This document shows positions 1 to 5,379 of a DNA stretch of 8,366 nt, in pieces. This DNA comes from Solirubrobacterales bacterium (GTDB lineage: Bacteria; Actinomycetota; Thermoleophilia; Solirubrobacterales; 70-9), in assembly GCA_030152805.1 (NCBI GenBank), contig JASLIG010000059.1:1-8366 (forward strand), given 5' to 3'. The notes below the pieces were generated by a model. That model did not search any database. It had not been told where the DNA came from and worked only from the letters and a program-made list of their open reading frames with translations. A program made the position numbers and the translations under genes. The number at the start of each line of letters is the position of its first letter. Positions within the stretch are counted from its first letter, which is position 1.

Positions 1-126
1 GATCGCCTTGCCGAACCCCAGAAGCAGCCCTTTGGCAACGCCTGAGAGCTAAGTAGAGAGGTTGCGTCCCTCTTCTCGTCGCCCGGCCCGGCACGCGCTT
101 TGACTCCGAAATAGACTCCCGCGCCG
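1..126. other. Upstream flank without a complete gene
   Basis: Frame 1 of the plus strand reads DRLAEPQKQPFGNA and stops at 43-45, which could be the C-terminus of a gene starting outside the window, but 14 residues are too few to recognise. On the minus strand a short open stretch (LSGVAKGLLLGFGKAI) has no usable start codon after its upstream stop. From 46 to about 95 I see nothing further. Confidence 0.2.
112..117 (+). promoter_or_regulatory. Possible -10 element of the carboxylase gene
   Basis: TAGACT fits TANNNT and ends 9 bases before the ATG at 127. No ribosome binding site is visible in between (the bases are CCCGCGCCG), so a very short or absent leader is likely. No good -35 is found at 16-18 bp; TTGACT at 100-105 is too close to serve this -10. 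Weak call. Confidence 0.25.
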
Positions 127-1695
127 ATGCGCGAGAAGAACCCGATCACCCACGAGGAGAAGCTCGCCTACCTGCGCGAGCTGCGCGACGCGGCGATCAA
201 CTCTGCCTCCGAGGAGGCGGTGGAGAAGCAGCACGCGAAGGGCAAGATGACCGCCCGCGAGCGGGTCGAGAAGCTGCTCGACCCGGGCTCCTTCGAGGAG
301 CTCGACACCTTCGTCCGCCATCGCACCTACGACTTCGAGATGCAGAAGAAACGGCCCTGGGGCGACGCCGTCGTCACCGGCCACGGCACGATCGACGGCC
401 GCACCGTCTTCGTCTTCTCGCAGGACTTCACCGTCTTCGGCGGCAGCCTCGGCGAGGTGATGGCGGAGAAGATGTGCAAGGTGATGGACCTCGCCGCCCA
501 GGTCGGGGCGCCGGTGGTCGGCATCAACGACTCCGGCGGGGCGCGGATCCAGGAGGGCGTCGTCTCGCTCGGCGCCTACGGCGACGTCTTCGTCCGCAAC
601 GTCAAATGCTCCGGCGTGATCCCGCAGATCAGCCTGATCATGGGCCCCTGCGCCGGCGGCGCCGTCTACTCGCCGGCGATGACCGACTTCATCTTCATGG
701 TCAAAGAGACCTCGCACATGTTCATCACCGGCCCCGAAGTGATCAAGACCGTGACCGGCGAGGAGGTCGAGTTCGAGGAGCTGGGCGGGGCGATGAGCCA
801 CAACTCGAAGTCGGGCGTCGCCCACTTCGCCTCCGAGGACGAGGAGAGCTGCCTCGAGGACGCCCGCTACCTGCTCAGCTTCCTGCCCTCCAACAACCTC
901 GAGCCGCCGCCCCACTTCGCGCCCTCCGACGATCCCGAGCGCGAAGACGAGGACCTCGACACGCTCGTCCCCGACGATCCCTCCAAGCCCTACGACATGC
1001 GCGAGGTGATCTCGCGCGTCGTCGACGACGGCGAGTTCTTCGAGGTCCACGAGCACTTCGCCAAGAACATCGTCTGCGGCTTCTCGCGGCTCGACGGCTT
1101 ACCGGTCGGCATCGTCGGCAACCAACCCGCCTTCCTCGCCGGCGTGCTGGACATCGAGGCCTCCGAGAAGGCGGCCCGCTTCGTCCGCACCTGCGATGCC
1201 TTCAACGTGCCCCTGGTCACCTTCACCGACGTGCCCGGCTTCCTGCCCGGCACCGACCAGGAGTGGAACGGGATCATCCGCCACGGCGCCAAGCTGCTCT
1301 ACGCCTTCACCGAGGCGACCGTGCCCAAGCTCACCGTCGTCACCCGCAAGGCCTACGGCGGCGCCTACGACGTGATGAACTCCAAGCACATGCTGGCCGA
1401 CTACAACGTCGCCTGGCCGACCGCAGAGGTCGCGGTGATGGGGCCGGAGGGCGCGGTCAACATCATCTATCGCAAGGACATCGCCTCCTCGCCGACCCCC
1501 GACGAGCGGCGCCAGAAGCTGATCGACGACTACAAGGCCCACTTCGCCAACCCCTACTCGGCGGCCGAGCGCGGCTACATCGACGACGTGATCGAGCCGC
1601 GCCAGACGCGGCCGAAGCTGATCAAGGCGCTGCGCATGCTGCAGTCCAAGCGCGTCGCCCAGCCGAAGCGCAAGCACGGCAATATCCCGCTCTAG
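127..1695 (+). CDS. pccB: Acyl-CoA (probably propionyl-CoA) carboxylase, carboxyltransferase beta subunit
   Basis: A 522-residue protein of the usual length for the carboxyltransferase subunit of actinobacterial acyl-CoA carboxylases. It transfers CO2 from carboxybiotin on a partner alpha subunit (not in this window) to an acyl-CoA, in the cytoplasm; propionyl-CoA would give methylmalonyl-CoA. The N-terminal crotonase-fold half has GGARIQEGV (137-145) and the glycine pair of GPCAGGAVYSPA (173-184), followed by TGPEVIKTVTGEEV and SHNSKSGVAHF. The C-terminal half has DVPGFLPGTDQEWNGIIRHG and KAYGGAYDVM (408-417), whose glycines form the second oxyanion site. Asp415 sits where, in the Streptomyces PccB/AccB family, Asp goes with propionyl-CoA preference and Ile with broader acyl-CoA use. 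The C-terminus GNIPL is typical. There is no Shine-Dalgarno before the ATG, so translation may be leaderless or nearly so. The gene is convergent with TetR-A, 6 bp away. Family call is firm; substrate is inferred. Confidence 0.96.
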   Translation: MREKNPITHEEKLAYLRELRDAAINSASEEAVEKQHAKGKMTARERVEKLLDPGSFEELDTFVRHRTYDFEMQKKRPWGDAVVTGHGTIDGRTVFVFSQDFTVFGGSLGEVMAEKMCKVMDLAAQVGAPVVGINDSGGARIQEGVVSLGAYGDVFVRNVKCSGVIPQISLIMGPCAGGAVYSPAMTDFIFMVKETSHMFITGPEVIKTVTGEEVEFEELGGAMSHNSKSGVAHFASEDEESCLEDARYLLSFLPSNNLEPPPHFAPSDDPEREDEDLDTLVPDDPSKPYDMREVISRVVDDGEFFEVHEHFAKNIVCGFSRLDGLPVGIVGNQPAFLAGVLDIEASEKAARFVRTCDAFNVPLVTFTDVPGFLPGTDQEWNGIIRHGAKLLYAFTEATVPKLTVVTRKAYGGAYDVMNSKHMLADYNVAWPTAEVAVMGPEGAVNIIYRKDIASSPTPDERRQKLIDDYKAHFANPYSAAERGYIDDVIEPRQTRPKLIKALRMLQSKRVAQPKRKHGNIPL

Positions 1696-1701
1696 GCTCG
1701 C

Positions 1702-2415
1702 TCAGCCGGGCAGCTGCGAGGCGGCGCCGCGGCGCGATTGCCAGGTCGCCACCGAGGCGTTGGTCATCTCCTCCCAGGCCGCCCGCTCGCCGAAGTACTG
1801 CATGACGACGAAGTAGAGCAGGCCGGGGAGCATCTCGGGCGCGCTCGCGGCGTCGCCGTCCATCAACTTCGCGCACACAAGCGTGTCGATAGCGCCTACC
1901 ATGAAGTTCGACGTAACAGGAGGTGGAGCTTGGCGAGAGGGAATCTCGCGGCGCGCGCTGTCCAGCGCGTGGGAGAGGCGCTCCATCAGATCGCGCCGCT
2001 GGGCGAGCGCCGCCTCGCCCGCCGCATGGACCTCGACGAAGATCGCCTTCGCGATCGCCGGCTGGTTGGCGCAGAACTCGAGCAGCTCGGCGAGGGCGGC
2101 GCGCAATCCCTCGCGCCAGCTGGGCTGGCGGCGGGCGGCGCCGATCAGGCGTTGGAAGAGCCACTCGGAAGCGCCACGGTAGGCCTGGGCGAAACAGTCC
2201 TCGCGGTCCTCGAAGTTCTTGTAGAACGTCGCGCGGCTGGCGCGCGCCCGCTCGATCACGTGCTTGACCGCGACCCGTTCGTAGCCGAGCTCGCCGCTGG
2301 TCGCCAGCATCGCCTCCAGCAGCCGCTCTCGCGGCGCCCGCGAGCGCAGGCCCGGGAAGGGCACCACCGGGGCGATATCCCCATCTCTGTGGGAGGCAGC
2401 AGGGGTTTCCGACAT
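1702..2415 (-). CDS. TetR/AcrR-family transcriptional regulator (TetR-A)
   Basis: A 237-residue one-component regulator. The N-terminal DNA-binding domain spans about residues 28-76: RERLLEAM helix 1, GYERVAVKHVIERA, then the recognition helix RATFYKNF (61-68) and the REDCF turn. The rest is a helical ligand-binding and dimerisation domain with IFVEVHAAG and the C-terminal pattern LPGLLYFVVMQYFG. It belongs to the same type as TetR-C and TetR-F: it shares PAIAxAxFVEV and LDSxRxEI with TetR-F. I start at the ATG at 2415, which has GGCGGAG just upstream. A GTG at 2463 would add 16 residues but lies in the apparent -10 region. It is divergent from TetR-B and convergent with the carboxylase. Ligand and targets are unknown; a repressor role is the family default, not shown here. 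Confidence 0.93.
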   Translation of the reverse strand: MSETPAASHRDGDIAPVVPFPGLRSRAPRERLLEAMLATSGELGYERVAVKHVIERARASRATFYKNFEDREDCFAQAYRGASEWLFQRLIGAARRQPSWREGLRAALAELLEFCANQPAIAKAIFVEVHAAGEAALAQRRDLMERLSHALDSARREIPSRQAPPPVTSNFMVGAIDTLVCAKLMDGDAASAPEMLPGLLYFVVMQYFGERAAWEEMTNASVATWQSRRGAASQLPG

Positions 2416-2449
2416 CGGCTCCGCCTGTTTTGCAAACAACAACCTTTTG

Positions 2450-2488
2450 TCTAGGTATAGCACCTTTCAAAAACGCCGGGTGCCTAGA
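2450..2488. promoter_or_regulatory. Imperfect inverted repeat, candidate operator between TetR-A and TetR-B
   Basis: The left arm is TCTAGGTATAGCACC (2450-2464) and the right arm is GGTGCCTAGA (2479-2488). The outer TCTAGG/CCTAGA and the inner GCACC/GGTGC both pair; the left arm carries a few extra bases (TATA). The left arm overlaps the TetR-A extended -10, so a bound dimer would block that promoter. Autoregulation by TetR-A is an inference from TetR-family habit. Confidence 0.4.
2454..2462 (-). promoter_or_regulatory. Extended -10 promoter of TetR-A
   Basis: On the minus strand the bases read TGCTATACC, an extended -10 (TGn plus a TATAAT-like hexamer). Transcription would start near 2447, giving a leader of about 30 nt that contains GGCGGAG before the ATG at 2415. 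There is no convincing -35, which extended -10 promoters can tolerate. One arm of the inverted repeat at 2450-2488 overlaps it. Confidence 0.4.
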
Positions 2489-2516
2489 ACGCAATGTTTT
2501 CTATAAAAGAAGAAAG

Positions 2517-2545
2517 TAGACATCAGATATATGTTTTGGTACCTT
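2517..2545 (+). promoter_or_regulatory. Promoter of TetR-B, apparently leaderless
   Basis: TAGACA (2517-2522; 5 of 6 to TTGACA), a 17-bp spacer and TACCTT (2540-2545; TANNNT) lie exactly 6 nt before the ATG at 2552. No Shine-Dalgarno precedes that ATG, so transcription and translation probably begin at the same point. This supports 2552 over the ATG at 2531, which would lie upstream of the transcript start. Confidence 0.45.
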
Positions 2546-2551
2546 GTCGGA

Positions 2552-3244
2552 ATGGCGGACTCGAGATCGCTTTCCGAAAGGCTCGCGAAGATGCCCCCGG
2601 GGAGGCACCTCGTCCCACCCGACTTCGTCGCCCAGAACCAGCGCGAGCGGATGCTGCTGGCGACGGCCGAGCTGGTCGCCGAGCGCGGCTACCAGAAGAC
2701 CACGATCGAGCTGATCGCGAAGACGGCGCGGGTGGCGCTCTCGACCTTCTACGAGCAGTTCTCCAGCAAGGAGGAGTGCTTCCTCGCCGCCTTCGACGAG
2801 ACGATGGACGCGGCGGCCGCGGTCTTCGACGAGCTGCTAGACCCCGAGCAGGCCTGGGCGGATCAGATCGGCTCGGGCTTGGAGATCGCGCTGGAGATGA
2901 TCGTCAGCGAGCCGGCGCGGGCGAAGCTCTGCATCGTCGAGGCCCAGGCGGCCGGCGGCGAGTCGCTGGCGCGCTACCAGGGGATGCTGGAGCGGCTTGC
3001 GCCGAAGCTGCGCGAGGGTCGTGTCCACAACCCGCGGGCGAGCCGGCTGCCGGACGGGCTCGAGGTGGCGATCGTGGGGGGGCTCGCCTGGCTCGTCCAC
3101 CAGCGGCTGCTGGCGGATCGCGTCGAGGAGATCAAGGGCCTCCTGCCGGAGATGCTGCAGGTGACGCTGACGCCCTACGTCGGCGAGGTCGAGGCGGGGC
3201 GCGCGGCGGACGCGGCGCAGGCACGCGCCGTCGCGGCCGCGTGA
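2552..3244 (+). CDS. TetR/AcrR-family transcriptional regulator (TetR-B)
   Basis: A 230-residue regulator. Before the DNA-binding domain lies the motif MPPGRHLVPPDFVAQNQRER (14-33), shared with D, E and H. The helix-turn-helix spans about 34-77: GYQKTTIELIAKTA, recognition helix LSTFYEQF (63-70), then KEECFLAAFD. The ligand-binding half contains CIVEAQAAGG, VGGLAWLVHQRLL and LLPEMLQVTLTPYVG. Its closest relative here is TetR-G, with VEAQ, GGLAWL, LLPEM and LTP in the same order and an exact 31-bp DNA match over the KEECFLAAFD region. The ATG at 2552 is chosen because of the promoter 6 nt upstream; an in-frame ATG at 2531 would add 7 residues. It is divergent from TetR-A and followed by TetR-C after 52 bp. 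The C-terminus is an alanine-rich tail. Ligand unknown. Confidence 0.93.
   Translation: MADSRSLSERLAKMPPGRHLVPPDFVAQNQRERMLLATAELVAERGYQKTTIELIAKTARVALSTFYEQFSSKEECFLAAFDETMDAAAAVFDELLDPEQAWADQIGSGLEIALEMIVSEPARAKLCIVEAQAAGGESLARYQGMLERLAPKLREGRVHNPRASRLPDGLEVAIVGGLAWLVHQRLLADRVEEIKGLLPEMLQVTLTPYVGEVEAGRAADAAQARAVAAA
2634..2650 (+). repeat. 17-bp exact repeat shared by TetR-B, TetR-D and TetR-H
   Basis: AGAACCAGCGCGAGCGG occurs at 2634-2650, 4096-4112 and 7551-7567, each time encoding NQRER ahead of helix 1. It reflects coding paralogy plus shared codon choice and is not a mobile repeat, but could recombine. Confidence 0.8.
2767..2797 (+). repeat. 31-bp exact repeat, TetR-B copy
   Basis: These 31 bases are identical to 7077-7107 in TetR-G and encode the KEECFLAAFD segment. 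The 16-bp core TGCTTCCTCGCCGCCT also occurs in TetR-D (4239-4254) and TetR-H (7694-7709). It supports a common origin of the B and G genes by duplication. Confidence 0.85.
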
Positions 3245-3296
3245 GCGGGGCCGGCGCGGGGGAGAGAGCGAGCGCAGGGGGAGGGGCCGGGCCGAT

Positions 3297-3932
3297 GTGA
3301 GTGCCGGCAACGGAGGGCCGCCGCGCGGCCCGGTCGATCCGGCCCGCGCCCGCATCGCCGCCGCGATGGTCGAACTGGTCGGCAACCTCGGCTACGCGCA
3401 GACCAGCGTCGAGATGGTCTGCGAGCGGGCGCGCACCCGCCGCTCCCACTTCGATCGCTGCTTCGCCGGCAAGGAAGACTGCTTCCTCAGCCTCCACGAC
3501 GAGGTCAGCGCCGAGTTCTGCGAACGGGTCAAAGCCTCCTACGACGGCGCCTCCTCCTGGCACGACCGGATCTGGGCGGCGGGCTGGGCGACGATGCGCT
3601 TCCTCAGCGAGGACCCCGCCCGCGCCCGCTTCCTCGTCGTCGAGGTCAACGGCGCCGGTAACGGCGCCCAGGCGCGCCGCGACCGCGTTCTGCAGCAGAT
3701 GGCCGACATCCTCGACGGCGGCCGCGAGGAACTGGAGAAGCCCGAATCGATGTCGCGCTGCACCGCCGAAATCGTCTCCGGCGCGATCTACGGCACCGTG
3801 CTCGGGCGGATCGAAGAAGGCTGTATCGAGCGCGGCGAGGACTTCCTGCCCGAGCTCGTCTACATGGCGGTGATGCCTTACCTCGGCTCCCGAGCCGCCG
3901 AGGACGAGCTGCTCGTCCAGCCGCTGCGCTGA
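3297..3932 (+). CDS. TetR/AcrR-family regulator with altered recognition helix (TetR-C)
   Basis: A 211-residue protein starting at GTG, with GGAGGGG (3280-3286) 10 nt upstream as a plausible ribosome binding site. The DNA-binding domain lies at about 16-63: MVELVGNLGYAQTSVEMVCERA, then RRSHFDRCF (48-56) and KEDCF. The ligand domain has FLVVEVNGAG, IVSGAIYGTVLGRI and LPELVYMAVMPYLG, placing it with A and F. The odd point is the recognition helix: the near-invariant T-F-Y of TetR proteins is H-F-D here, so the tyrosine that normally contacts the DNA backbone is Asp53. It lacks the GRHGLP pre-domain motif of its neighbours. It probably shares a transcript with B (52 bp upstream) and precedes D by 36 bp. 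It may bind DNA in an unusual way, or bind poorly and act by pairing with another regulator; both are inference. Confidence 0.9.
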   Translation: MSAGNGGPPRGPVDPARARIAAAMVELVGNLGYAQTSVEMVCERARTRRSHFDRCFAGKEDCFLSLHDEVSAEFCERVKASYDGASSWHDRIWAAGWATMRFLSEDPARARFLVVEVNGAGNGAQARRDRVLQQMADILDGGREELEKPESMSRCTAEIVSGAIYGTVLGRIEEGCIERGEDFLPELVYMAVMPYLGSRAAEDELLVQPLR

Positions 3933-3943
3933 GTCGTTTACGG

Positions 3944-3964
3944 CGACCCGCTCGGGTATGGTCG
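3944..3964. promoter_or_regulatory. Leaderless promoter and candidate operator of TetR-D
   Basis: TATGGT (3957-3962) matches TANNNT and ends 6 nt before the ATG at 3969, and no Shine-Dalgarno is present, so the transcript should start at or next to the ATG. No clear -35 is seen. The inverted repeat CGACC (3944-3948) / GGTCG (3960-3964) spans the -10, and a smaller one, ACCCG-CT-CGGGT, sits at 3946-3957. A dimer bound here would block transcription. Confidence 0.4.
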
Positions 3965-3968
3965 ATCC

Positions 3969-4694
3969 ATGGCAAAGGGGACGGCGAAGAAGCCTGAGAA
4001 GGCGAAGAAGGGGGACGGTGGGGAGGCGACCGAGACGGGCGCCTCGCCGCGCCTGCCCGCCGGCCGGCACGGCCTGCCGCGTGAGTTCATCGAGCAGAAC
4101 CAGCGCGAGCGGATCATCACGGCGCTGGTCGACACGGTCGCGGAGCGCGGCTACAACGGCACCACGGTCGCCCACATCACCAAAGCCGCCTCGGTTTCCC
4201 GCCGCACCTTCTACGAGCACTTTGCCGACAAGGAAGCCTGCTTCCTCGCCGCCTACGACATGGTCGCCGACCACATCCGCGACTCGATGCGGGCTGCGGC
4301 CGAGTCCTTCAGCGAGTGGCCGCAGCAGGTGCGGGCGGCGCTGGCGACGATGCTGCGCTTCCTCGCCGCCGAGCCGGAGCTGGCCCGCCTCTGCATGGTC
4401 GAGCCGATCGCCGCGGGCGGGGAGATCGCCGCCCGCCACCGCGCCTCGATGCAGGGCTTCGTCGAGATCCTCAAGGCCGGCCGTCCCGCCCACAGCGGCG
4501 AGCGGCCGCTGCCGGCGGCGACCGAGGAAACCCTGGTCGGCGGCATCGTCTCCCTGATCGTGCGCGAAATCAGCGCCGGCAACGCCGCCGGCCTGGAGAA
4601 GCTCCTGCCCGATCTGGTCGAGCTGATCCTCGCTCCCTACCTCGGCATCGAGGAGGCCGAGCGGTTGGCGCGCGAGGAAGTCGCGGCGGACTGA
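3969..4694 (+). CDS. TetR/AcrR-family transcriptional regulator (TetR-D)
   Basis: A 241-residue regulator. It opens with a lysine-rich tail (residues 3-14), then RLPAGRHGLPREFIEQNQRE (28-47). The helix-turn-helix spans about 49-92: GYNGTTVAHITKAA, recognition helix RRTFYEHF (78-85), then KEACFLAAYD. The ligand domain contains MVEPIAAGGEIAARHR, GGIVSLIVREI and LLPDLVELILAPYLG followed by EEAERLAREE. TetR-H matches it through all of these segments and at both ends, so they are close paralogs. The basic N-terminal tail could add non-specific DNA contact (inference). It has its own apparent leaderless promoter, although it follows TetR-C by only 36 bp. vapB starts 35 bp downstream behind a palindrome. 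Ligand and targets cannot be read from the sequence. Confidence 0.94.
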   Translation: MAKGTAKKPEKAKKGDGGEATETGASPRLPAGRHGLPREFIEQNQRERIITALVDTVAERGYNGTTVAHITKAASVSRRTFYEHFADKEACFLAAYDMVADHIRDSMRAAAESFSEWPQQVRAALATMLRFLAAEPELARLCMVEPIAAGGEIAARHRASMQGFVEILKAGRPAHSGERPLPAATEETLVGGIVSLIVREISAGNAAGLEKLLPDLVELILAPYLGIEEAERLAREEVAAD

Positions 4695-4700
4695 CTTTGG

Positions 4701-4731
4701 ACAGAACGTAAGATGATATCTTACGTTCTGT
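4701..4731. promoter_or_regulatory. Perfect 14-bp inverted repeat over the vapBC promoter and start
   Basis: ACAGAACGTAAGAT (4701-4714), GAT, then its exact reverse complement (4718-4731). The repeat runs into the vapB start codon (GTG at 4730). Candidate promoter elements lie around and inside it: CTGACT (4691-4696) or TTGGAC (4697-4702), and TATCTT (4717-4722), whose end is 7 nt before the GTG. This is the layout expected for an operator at which the VapB dimer or VapBC complex represses its own operon. A terminator for TetR-D is less likely, since no T-run follows. Confidence 0.75.
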
Positions 4732-4960
4732 GACTACCAAGGTTTCAACCAAGGGTCAGATCGTGCTTCCGGCCGAGCTTCGTCGCTTGGACGACATTCA
4801 GCCCGGTGAGGAATTCGAGATCGAGCGGGTCGCTCCAGACGAGTACAGACTCGTGCGAATTGCCGCCCCGGCAAACACCGGCCTGGTGGACTGGCTGTTG
4901 GAATGTCCCGAGAAGGGTTATTTCGTGCCGATCGACTCCGAGTCGACCGACACGTTGTGA
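4730..4960 (+). CDS. vapB: VapB-type antitoxin, AbrB/MazE (SpoVT-AbrB) fold
   Basis: A 76-residue protein starting at GTG. Residues 2-45 form an AbrB-type swapped-hairpin DNA-binding domain: TTKVSTKGQIVLPAELRR is the standard opening, followed by IQPGEEFEIERVAPDEYRL. Residues 51-76 (GLVDWLLECPEKGYF, then VPIDSESTDTL) form the tail seen in antitoxins paired with PIN toxins, which wraps the toxin and covers its active site. The stop overlaps the toxin start (GTGA at 4957-4960), so the two are translationally coupled. There is no Shine-Dalgarno, and translation is probably leaderless from a promoter inside the palindrome. Base composition is lower in GC than the flanking regulators, consistent with acquisition from elsewhere. 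Family assignment is strong; autorepression is inferred. Confidence 0.93.
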   Translation: MTTKVSTKGQIVLPAELRRLDDIQPGEEFEIERVAPDEYRLVRIAAPANTGLVDWLLECPEKGYFVPIDSESTDTL

Positions 4961-5379
4961 AGTACCTGGTAGACGCAAACGTTCTCTCGGAGGCCACTAA
5001 GCCAGAGCCGGATGATCGCGTCATCGGCTGGCTGCGGCGAAACGAGCGCTCGGTGGTAGTTGATCCGGTGATTCTTGGAGAGGTTCGATTCGGAGTCCTC
5101 CTGCTGGCAAAGAGTGCTCGCAGGAAACGCCTGGAACACTGGTTCGACGAGGGCATCCGCCGGATCGAGTGCGTGCCCTGGGACGGGACGGTCGGGCTTC
5201 GCTGGGCCGAGCTGCTTGCCGACTTGCGCAAGCGCGGACGCCCGATGTCGATCAAAGACAGCCTGATTGCCGCTACCGCGCTTACGCACGGTTTCTCCGT
5301 CGCAACCTTAAACGGCAAGGACTTCGAGCCGTCCAGGGTCTCTCTCGTCAACCCCGGGGACGTGGGTGGCGCGGACTAG
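4957..5379 (+). CDS. vapC: VapC-type toxin, PIN-domain ribonuclease
   Basis: A 140-residue protein, a normal length for VapC. VapC toxins are Mg2+-dependent endoribonucleases that cut tRNA or rRNA and stop growth when the antitoxin is lost. The PIN acidic residues are visible: Asp6 in KYLVDANVLSE, Glu42 in ILGEVRFG, Asp101 in SIKDSLIAATA and Asp122 in TLNGKDF. I start at GTG 4957, overlapping the vapB stop by 4 bp, because VKYLVDANVLSE is the canonical PIN opening; an earlier ATG at 4903 would add 18 unrelated residues read from inside vapB. GC is low for the region (33 of 60 bases in 5041-5100). The stop codon overlaps that of convergent TetR-E within the palindromic CTAG at 5376-5379. All catalytic residues are present, so it is probably active; its RNA target is not predictable. 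Confidence 0.93.
   Translation: MKYLVDANVLSEATKPEPDDRVIGWLRRNERSVVVDPVILGEVRFGVLLLAKSARRKRLEHWFDEGIRRIECVPWDGTVGLRWAELLADLRKRGRPMSIKDSLIAATALTHGFSVATLNGKDFEPSRVSLVNPGDVGGAD

Noticed and set aside
49..1056. Long minus-strand open frame (335 codons) opposite the carboxylase
   Set aside because: It is antisense to a certain gene; the product is rich in Asp, His, Val and Leu with no motif, as expected from the reverse of high-GC codons.
1696..1701. A terminator between the carboxylase and TetR-A
   Set aside because: Only six bases separate the two stop codons and no GC-rich hairpin with a T-run is visible.
2494..3300. Alternative plus-strand frame over TetR-B starting MFSIKEESRHQIY
   Set aside because: The product becomes an Arg/Gly/Ala-rich shadow, while the other frame gives a full TetR protein with a supporting promoter.
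3132..4493. Minus-strand open frame of 453 codons across TetR-B, C and D
   Set aside because: It spans three recognised genes and the gaps between them on the other strand, its composition is that of a mirror frame, and no family motif is visible.
4701..4731. Palindrome as a rho-independent terminator of TetR-D
   Set aside because: No run of T follows the stem, the arms are not GC-rich, and it lies directly on the vapB promoter and start.
4903..4956. An earlier ATG for vapC, adding 18 residues
   Set aside because: It lies inside vapB, the extra residues match nothing, and the GTG at 4957 gives the canonical PIN opening and a normal 4-bp overlap.
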